A stretch of 64,000 nucleotides of DNA from Trachythela sp. YZ-2020 (Eukaryota; Cnidaria; Anthozoa; Malacalcyonacea; Clavulariidae). A model generated the notes under the pieces. That model searched no databases. It saw only the letters and a program-made list of their open reading frames with translations, and was not told the DNA's origin. The stretch is from contig JADLSH010000110.1 of the NCBI GenBank assembly GCA_016169945.1, positions 558,001 through 622,000 of the forward strand. Direction: 5' to 3'. The position numbers and the translations under genes were made by a program. Below are positions 57,740 through 64,000 of the stretch, piece after piece. Position 1 is the stretch's first letter; the number at the start of each line of letters is the position of its first letter.

Positions 57740-57988
57740 TCATTTTAAATTTGCCATTAAAATTTTGATCATTACTCTAATAGTTTGGAAAGAAGAGTGG
57801 AAGGAAACAATATTATTTTGGGAAATATATTTTGAAAGAATAAAAAATGGAAATTTTGTTTCAAGAAGAGGAAGCACAGTAGCCATGGCAACACGATAAA
57901 ATAAACTTCTTTTAATCTTTGATTGGAGTACAAAACAACAGGCACAGAATACTACAAAAATAATTAAAATATTAGTTGTTTTAGCCAT
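57740..57988 (-). CDS. Candidate signal-peptide exon (first exon of PAN gene?)
   Basis: The minus strand has ATG at 57,988 (GTATGGCT) followed by MAKTTNILIIFVVFCACCFV, a short polar start and a strongly hydrophobic, Cys/Ala-ending core typical of a cleaved signal peptide. The frame stays open through SKIKRSLFYRVAMATVLP towards 57,740. The PAN exon 2 kb downstream needs just such a leader. However, I could not find a donor in the required phase 1, so an extra exon or a different first exon is possible. The intervening intron would contain the LINE. Confidence 0.33.
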   Translation of the reverse strand: MAKTTNILIIFVVFCACCFVLQSKIKRSLFYRVAMATVLPLLETKFPFFILSKYISQNNIVSFHSSFQTIRVMIKILMANLK

Positions 57989-58059
57989 ACAAATCTGAGA
58001 TATATGGTGTAGGTATGTTCTTATGCATTCTATAAGCTTCAAATTAATGTTTAAATGCA

Positions 58060-58605
58060 ACCTTCCGTTTACTAAAACGTTGCCAAAAGTTTATAAAACT
58101 AATCTGCTTTTTACTTATAAATTATTTTTTGAAATGAAATCAGTTGAAAATATACAAATTCTCTGGTGTGAAACGATTTCGCTTTCCTTTTAAGTTGGAA
58201 CTTTTTGATAGCATAAAATATAGGATATTTTAATTGTAAAAAAATGAAAATCTATGTAAATAAAACAACATTCTTACGGCTATATCAACAATTTAATATA
58301 AGAAACTTGCCATATTTTTTCGACTATCTATCTCTATTTATCCTTTTTTATAAAGTATAAACGATAAATTTGTTCCGCAGCTTTTCCTGAAGTCCCAAAA
58401 AGACTTACTGATATGACTTACTCATGTTTTTTTATAATTCGCTCATTCCACTCCTAACAAAGATTAGTGAGATGACCACCCATCACACCCATCACAGCGC
58501 CCGCAAAACTTGATGAACTTTGGATTCCCATTGCTTTTCTTTTTTTCCGGGTGTAAATATCCGCGCGGAATTAGTACCCTCGCACGGCGCTTCGCGCCGG
58601 CTCGG
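58060..58605. other. Intergenic sequence, no gene recognised
   Basis: AT-rich. CCGGGTGTAAATATCCG near 58,547 recurs at about 63,518 (CCCGGGTGTAAATATCCGAG). Confidence 0.35.
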
Positions 58606-58990
58606 GGAATAATACAAAAATTGCTTTTCAAACTAACCTTTGTGCACTTTACGAAACAACATTTCATTAGCACTTTCATCTGCCTTCAGTGGTTTGATTA
58701 TTAGTAGAATGATTCCGAGTTTAAAAGCGTACGAAGTAGAAAGGCGAAAATATGACATTTTAACTTTCTCTCTCGAACCTGTCGCACCAAACTGATCACG
58801 TAGTCAATTAAGAATAACTGTTTGCGTTCAAGGTCTTAATAAATAGTAGGTAGACAATTGCAATGCAAATGTAGATTCAGACCGTATTTAATTGCCATCG
58901 AACCGTTTAACTTTAATATTGTTAACATGTTTTGGGTTCATCCACGTTTTATTTCGTTATTTTTATTAAGCTCTACGGGATTCTTCATTA
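58606..58990. repeat. Repeat segments, copy 1 (partners at 62.14 and 63.09 kb)
   Basis: Two pieces recur downstream in the same order. 58,610-58,683 (AAATTGCTTTTCAAACTAAC ... CATTAGCACTTTCATCTGC) matches 62,143-62,213. 58,862-58,990 (ATTGCCATCGAACCGTTTAA, TGTTTTGGGTTCATCCACG) matches 63,087-63,257. Spacing differs between copies, so insertions or deletions followed the duplication. Confidence 0.7.
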
Positions 58991-60220
58991 ATTATTAAAC
59001 GGGACAGTTGCCGAGATCCCGCTTGTAATATAAACTCTATTGAGTATTGAATGTTTATATGATCCCGCTTCTATCCTGCCTAGACGGGTAGTTGCAAATG
59101 AGCCCAAGTTAATAAAACTTCCCTGAATTTTTGGATAATTTCTCGTTGCATTTTTCGTTTTATACTACAAAATTTTTTTAACCACGCTTACGATGTGAGG
59201 TCACTTACAAATATCGTAAATTTTCCCTGTTGTGGGCATTACAGCACAGCACAAGCTGTTGGTGAAGTTTAAAATTGTTATTGTTTTGGAAAGATTTATG
59301 TCTCGATCAATTATACAGCTGCACCTGCTCCCAGGGTCGGGCATTTGCTTCCTTCAGATAAAAAAATTCTTATTGATAAAAAATTAGCGTCGTTTTCTAA
59401 GCTTTCAGGAAGCTTTTAGTTGTTTAACAGACATCAATAATTAAGAAGTTCGAAGTGCTGGTTTGTATCTTTGAATCTCGTTTCTCTCGCTTTGCTCCCT
59501 GTGATAAAAAGAGCTACAAGGTCATGGTACACGGGGCAATTCAGTTTTTGCGGCAACTTGCAACGCAATTTTTTACACAGAGTGCGATATTATGTAGAAA
59601 TGTACGCACAGAAAAACAGTGAAAATACACTTCAAAATACACTTCAAACCTGATTGGACAACTTTGAAATTTGAAATTTTTGTTGATATTCGTTGTCCAA
59701 TCAGGTTTGAAGTGTATTTTGAGTTGTTCAACGACTTCCGGTTTTTACCAGCAAACCTGGCACGCGGATATATTTTTGCCAAATTTTGTCATTCCCTCAC
59801 GGATTTTAGAGCGAATTTAAGCTCTTTGATTAAAACATCGTTGTTTTGAGAGTTGTACGGTATCATTCTTGCAGGGGATATCGATTAATCTCGAAAGAAA
59901 TGCATTTAAAGGCGAAAAATCGAGGATAGTTTCGTGTAACATATGCCAAGTCTGGGCTATTTTGGTCTCAATGTTTCCTTCCTTCCCTCGTTATAAGGAA
60001 GTCACAGGCGGGCGCGGGCAAATAGAGCCTGGGCCTCCTGTCATTATATATGTAAACATGCAACAATAAATTAAGAAAAAAATTAAATGTGCTGCTTTTC
60101 AAAAGACCGTGTGATTACGCTATATTACAATAATATCAATAATACGATACAGGACAATACACTAACTACACTAATACATTTAGTACGCTATACACCCGCT
60201 ATATCAATTCATTGAATTAA
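58991..60220. other. Non-coding mosaic, no gene recognised
   Basis: Includes the short repeat copy 2 (59,372-59,425), the hairpin at 59,634-59,720, and sequence near 59,535-59,600 resembling 640-715. Nothing codes convincingly. Confidence 0.4.
59634..59720. repeat. Perfect hairpin, 29-bp arms and 29-base loop
   Basis: Arms 59,634-59,662 and 59,692-59,720 are exact reverse complements (left AAAATACACTTCAAACCTG; right CAGGTTTGAAGTGTATTTT). The left arm is preceded by a partial tandem copy ACACTTCAAAATACACTTC. The perfect pairing suggests a recent foldback insertion or a conserved structure. Confidence 0.85.
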
Positions 60221-60650
60221 TTACTTTATTTCTTTCTGCAATACTTTGTGAGTTCCAGATGTTGGCGGCGGCATAACTAAACGATTTTTTCGTTGCGTTA
60301 GTTTTTGGCTTGTCAACCTCAGCATTAAGTTGTTACTTCTTAAATTATGGTTATCATTGTAAGAAAACTGAAACATTTCAGTTATTCCTTCAGGGCAATT
60401 TTTCTGGAGAGCTTTAACTGCTTTATTAACATAAGAAAGAGTTTGAGAATTACGTCTTTCTTCGAGATTATTCCAGCCTAACTTACAGAGGACATCTTTT
60501 GATCTTATGTCGTACGTATCTCCCGTTATAACTCTTGCCGCTCTATTTTGAAGCCATTGAACTTTAGTTTTTAGTGTTTGGCTACAATTATTCCAAACAA
60601 GGGAACAATGGTCAAAATCAGGGAGGACTAGAGAATGATACATTACTTTT
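60221..60650 (-). pseudogene. C-terminal LINE fragment, minus strand
   Basis: Reads MYHSLVLPDFDHCSLVWNNC, LQNRAARVITGDTYDIRS, DVLCKLGWNNLEERRN and a tail to 60,221. This is the post-polymerase region of a LINE ORF2; the catalytic domain is absent. The 140-codon frame is intact, but the fragment is cut at about 60,650, where another LINE fragment of opposite orientation begins. Confidence 0.75.
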
Positions 60651-60654
60651 ACAT

Positions 60655-61355
60655 TACGAGATTCATGCTCACAATTTCTGCCCGAATATACTTTTTACCT
60701 ATAACATTGCTCTGAGTCCGAACTTGCATTGCAAGTTTCAGCAAGAATTGCCTCGTGTAACAAGGCTTAAAATAATTTACTCCTTAAATAATTTACTCGT
60801 TCAGATTGACGAGCTTTTAAATTGGGGGAAACATATCGAATTCATTGCCAGTAAAATATCGTCAGGTATTGGAGCCATAAGAAAACTTAAGGAATTTGTT
60901 GATCGAAACACTTTGGTATTGGTATATAATGTTTTAATTCAGCCAATTGTTGCGAAGTTTGGGATACACTTGGCAAAGGTCTTAGTGAGCGTCTTCAAAA
61001 ACTACAGAATAGAGCGGCTAGACTGATCATGAATTTCAAAAATGAACCTGGACAGTCTATTTTGGCTTGCAATGCTCTTAGTTGGATATCGCTCGAAGAA
61101 ACGTAGGGCGCAAATGAAAGCCAGACTAGGCATGTACAAAACGGTCAATCAATTAGCCCCTCAAAGACTGTGTGACACTTTTCAAAATTCGAACACAATA
61201 AATGATTACAATTTAAGGGTTCTTCGACTAGGCTTTTTATTCCCAGGCCAAGGTCAGCGGAATTCTTAAAAAAAAGTTTCAGTTATAGTGGGGCTCAAAT
61301 ATGGAATCCGATACCGGAAGAGATAAGAACTTCGGTATCTTATGATTCGTTTTGA
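60655..61355 (+). pseudogene. C-terminal LINE fragment, plus strand, frameshifted
   Basis: The plus strand shows LNWGKHIEFIASKISSGIGA, IRKLKEFVDRNTLVLVYNVL and IQP; after a frame change, ERLQKLQNRAARLIMNFKNE and LACNALSWISLEE; after another, YKTVNQLAPQRLCDTFQNSN and FSYSGAQIWNPIPEEIRTS. It has the same domain order as the minus-strand fragment at 60,221 and clearly the same general LINE type. At least two frameshifts. The two fragments meet head to head near 60,650. Confidence 0.78.
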
Positions 61356-61677
61356 AAAAAGCTTTCTTCCTCGACCATGATCATCTTATTGCATGTTGGA
61401 AATAATTATTATAGTAATATTTAAATACGTTTTAGTATATAAATTTGTACTTTGTAAATATTAGCACACCTCTTCTTTTGGAAATCAGCTGTATGTTGAA
61501 AAGATTAGTGTGTTTAAAAAATATAGTTGATCATCATCTTAAATTAGTTAACTACATGACTTAACTGCGTTGCACAAAACGTAGTTAGTCGGGTGCCACA
61601 CTTCCTCAGAAATCCCAAAAAATCTTCAAAAAATCCAGAAATCCTGTCAAAATTTGTCGGAAAATTCCTATAGAATC
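61356..61677. other. LINE 3' flank / spacer
   Basis: AT-rich, probably the 3' untranslated remnant of the plus-strand LINE. No gene. Confidence 0.35.
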
Positions 61678-62213
61678 GCTAAATTTGCCATAAAATTCCA
61701 GAAAATCCCAAAATCTCTTCAAAATCCCTCTGCACATCCCAAAAATCTTATCAAAATCTCGAAAATCGAGCCAAAATCTCCTTTAAAATCCACAGAAAAT
61801 TTCACAAAAAATCCCCAAATCTCCTTGCCCTTGGATATATCGCAGGGATTTTGAAATCCCAAAAATCCTTGTACGATTTTTTCTGAGTAATACACCCTCG
61901 GGATACTTAACTAATCACATAGTTGACTAAACGCCTATAGCCATGTTTCTCGAAGGTGGGCAAACCAGGAAATATTGCCGTTTCCTAGCCATGTTTCCCA
62001 AAGGTGGGCAAACCACAAGACATTGTTTTCTATAGCCATGCTTCCTGAAAGAGGGCAAACCAGGAAACAGATCTAGAATATGTTTCTGGACTTGCGCTGA
62101 AAGACGCTTTTTGTTTCGGCAAAATGTTTCAATAAAAAATACAAAAAATTGCTTTTCAAACCAACCTTCGTGCACTTTACGAAACAACATTTCATTAGCA
62201 CTTTCATCTGCGT
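61678..62213. repeat. Repeat block, copy 2 (partner 57,060-57,485 and 58,610-58,683)
   Basis: The landmarks listed for copy 1 recur in the same order and orientation. Here the block is followed at once by AAAAATTGCTTTTCAAACCA, which in copy 1 lies 1.1 kb further away. Copy 2 may be the original arrangement, with copy 1 having gained the 57.5-58.6 kb segment, or copy 2 may have lost it. Confidence 0.75.
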
Positions 62214-63086
62214 TCAAAATCAAATTTATACGTTCAGAATTTAAAAAATAAACGAATGAAATGATTTTCCACACGGCCGTATTACAAAACGAATTGAAAC
62301 ATAAAGTAAAGTTCGAAATATCTGTTTACAAACTAACTTAATTTGGCCAACTTCCTGGCTTTTCAACTATATTATACTTTACGCTTGTTATATATTTTTG
62401 ATAAGCGGGAAAAGGTTCCGATGTCATATTTCGTTAACGGCGTTTATTGTCTATGACTATGTTCTAGAAGCTTTCTAGTATATTGACATTTGTCATTGCC
62501 ATTTGAATCATGATAATTTGCGTCATGACTTTTAAAGTGTATCTTTCCTCAGATATTTAAGTGGAGTTTCTGTAGCAAATATTTCAAACGTAACGATCCA
62601 ATTTTTTTGTATATTATATATAAAGTTGACACCAGTATATGGAATAAAAAGGCTCTGCGCCGGGCGCACAACGATCTTTGTTGGCGCACAAATCGATCGC
62701 CAATCGACGCAGAAAAAACCATTTTGTTATATTTTGTTATGTATAATTGTACCTTTTTTGACGCAGAAAACGGCGCACAATTCATAAAATTCGAAAGTTT
62801 TCCATATGTGGGTCACAAGCTGCTTGCTTCACAAATTCATTGACATTAGTCAATAACTTAAATTCTGAACGTATAAACTTGATTCAAACATCTTGAGGTT
62901 GCTCTTTCCATGAGGATTACAAATATATAGAATTCGTCTTGTCATAGAAAGTTTTACTGTACTATATCGCGCTTTAAAAGGGTATCTTTATGTATTGCCG
63001 TAATAGAACACCGTACGAACTGTGTGCATTTCAACGTTTTTAGCTCCGTTGTTATGGTGATGCCAACACGTGAGTCGCAGATTGCG
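62214..63086. other. Intergenic sequence, no gene recognised
   Basis: Overlapping 78-codon frames on both strands (about 62,549-62,843) are mutual shadows over repeats of GGCGCACAA and ATTTTGTTAT, and neither is supported. Confidence 0.35.
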
Positions 63087-63257
63087 ATGCAAATGTAGAT
63101 TCAAACCGTATTTAATTGCCATCGAACCGTTTAACTTTAATAATGTTAACATGTTTTGGGTTCATCCAAGTTTTATTTCGTCTATAATTCTAGCTTATTT
63201 TTTATTTTTTTCGTTATATTTTTATTAAACTCTACGGGGTTTTTCATTAATGATTAA
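63087..63257. repeat. Repeat segment, copy 2 (partner 58,862-58,990)
   Basis: Shares GCAAATGTAGATTCA, ATTGCCATCGAACCGTTTAA, AACATGTTTTGGGTTCATCC and TTTTATTAA.CTCTACGGG with copy 1, with an extra ~35 bp near 63,180-63,215. Confidence 0.7.
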
Positions 63258-63684
63258 CTAGAAATTTCTAAATGAAATTGAAGTTCTGAACGCACGTAAA
63301 CTCTGGTCATTACCGAATAATTGGTGTTTGCTGACGATTTGTTGCATGACATACTTTGAAAAACGAATTATTTGTCTTAGCCAATCATGAGGTTGCTAGT
63401 TACCAGTTTTATTCTTGGCCTGAACTCGCGCATGCGCGTAACGTAGAAAACCGTCCATGACGTAGGTCCATGACATAGCGGCGGACGACTTTGGATTCCG
63501 CTATGTTGTCACATACCCGGGTGTAAATATCCGAGGGGAGTTAGGATTATGGGGGTTTTGTTTTAAAGAAACAGCTCTATTCGGCTCGTGCTAGTGACGT
63601 CACAACTCGTACTTATTTGGTTTCGATCCGCCACTTTGGGTGGCAAATGCCACCATTTCTATTGGTCAAATTCAAGCTAATAAA

Positions 63685-63880
63685 ATAAAATCCAACATGG
63701 CTAACATTAATCGTACGCCAAATTAACTCGAGTTCTGGGCATGCTAGAACAACAACTATACACCAAAATACTCCTTGTTGTTCAAGGATTCTAGCAAGAT
63801 ATAGATTGTCTTATAACGCTCAGTTTTTCGCAAGATATAAACGAAAACGACACTTCGACGAAATCCACGATAATGCCACC
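63685..63880. repeat. Dispersed repeat, copy 2 (partner 51,450-51,655)
   Basis: Diverged copy of the 51.5-kb repeat. Both share AAATCCAACATGGCT near the start and GATATAA.CGAAAACG near the end. No coding frame is conserved between them, so it is treated as a repeat and not as a gene. Confidence 0.7.
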
Positions 63881-64000
63881 CAAGCAAAATAGCGGATTAT
63901 TTAGCATGACGTAATATTCTCGCGTGACTGCACGAGCCGAACACGAAAAGGAATAAGAATTGAGAAATATAGTAATATAGTTTATACGTATTTTGAATGT

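Noticed and set aside
62549..62843. Mirror-image 78-codon frames on both strands.
   Set aside because: Mutual antisense shadows with no homology and no splice context.
1..64000. tRNA, rRNA or small structured RNA genes.
   Set aside because: I looked for A/B-box-like and cloverleaf patterns by eye and saw none that I could defend; a covariance-model scan would be needed to exclude them.

Overview
The window reads as nuclear DNA of a metazoan, most likely an anthozoan cnidarian (stony coral or sea-anemone type). This is inference. It rests on AT-rich sequence, short spliceosomal introns, TTAGGG-like repeats, several non-LTR retrotransposon fragments, a P-type THAP transposase, a DUF3504/Crypton-like tyrosine recombinase, and a PAN/apple + EGF + F5/8C (discoidin) secreted-protein gene. 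No bacterial operons, viral genomes or CRISPR arrays were seen.

Layout. 1-12,128 is gene-poor accessory DNA: two hAT-type non-autonomous elements with perfect 8-bp target duplications (2804-3686 and 3876-4358), a foldback element with an interstitial telomere-like run (4415-4620), a decayed minus-strand gene with a cysteine-protease-like head and 14-residue repeats (6203-7501) broken by a TTAA-flanked insertion and an inverted duplication, a near-perfect foldback MITE (9943-10153), and a 5'-truncated LINE with an open RT frame (10272-11575). 12,129-39,522 is one uninterrupted ~27.4-kb satellite array of a 42-bp unit (roughly 650 copies). Because 42 is 14 codons, it produces hundreds of spurious ORFs on both strands; none is a gene. 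Rare-variant runs recur at long distance, so the array grew by copying multi-unit blocks as well as single units.

41,740-48,471 is a nearly complete P-superfamily DNA transposon: 40-bp identical terminal inverted repeats and an 8-bp target duplication enclose two convergent genes. The plus-strand gene is a THAP + RNase-H-like transposase broken by frameshifts, which lacks the usual C-terminal GYV/RGGL region. The minus-strand gene is spliced and combines an acidic N-terminus, a C2H2 zinc finger and that missing C-terminal region. This split, two-gene P element is the best candidate here for something not well described. Directly to its right (48,845-50,214) lies a two-exon tyrosine-recombinase gene with one frameshift.

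50,500-64,000 is a mosaic of palindromic/TIR elements, a 17-bp minisatellite (53,643-54,105), the exons of the PAN-EGF-F5/8C gene on the minus strand (55,767 to 54,283, possibly with a signal-peptide exon at 57,988), three more LINE fragments, and blocks repeated between 57.0-59.0 kb and 61.6-63.3 kb. The only plausible host genes are the PAN-EGF-F5/8C gene and possibly a small exon at 1723-1934; nearly everything else is mobile or repetitive.
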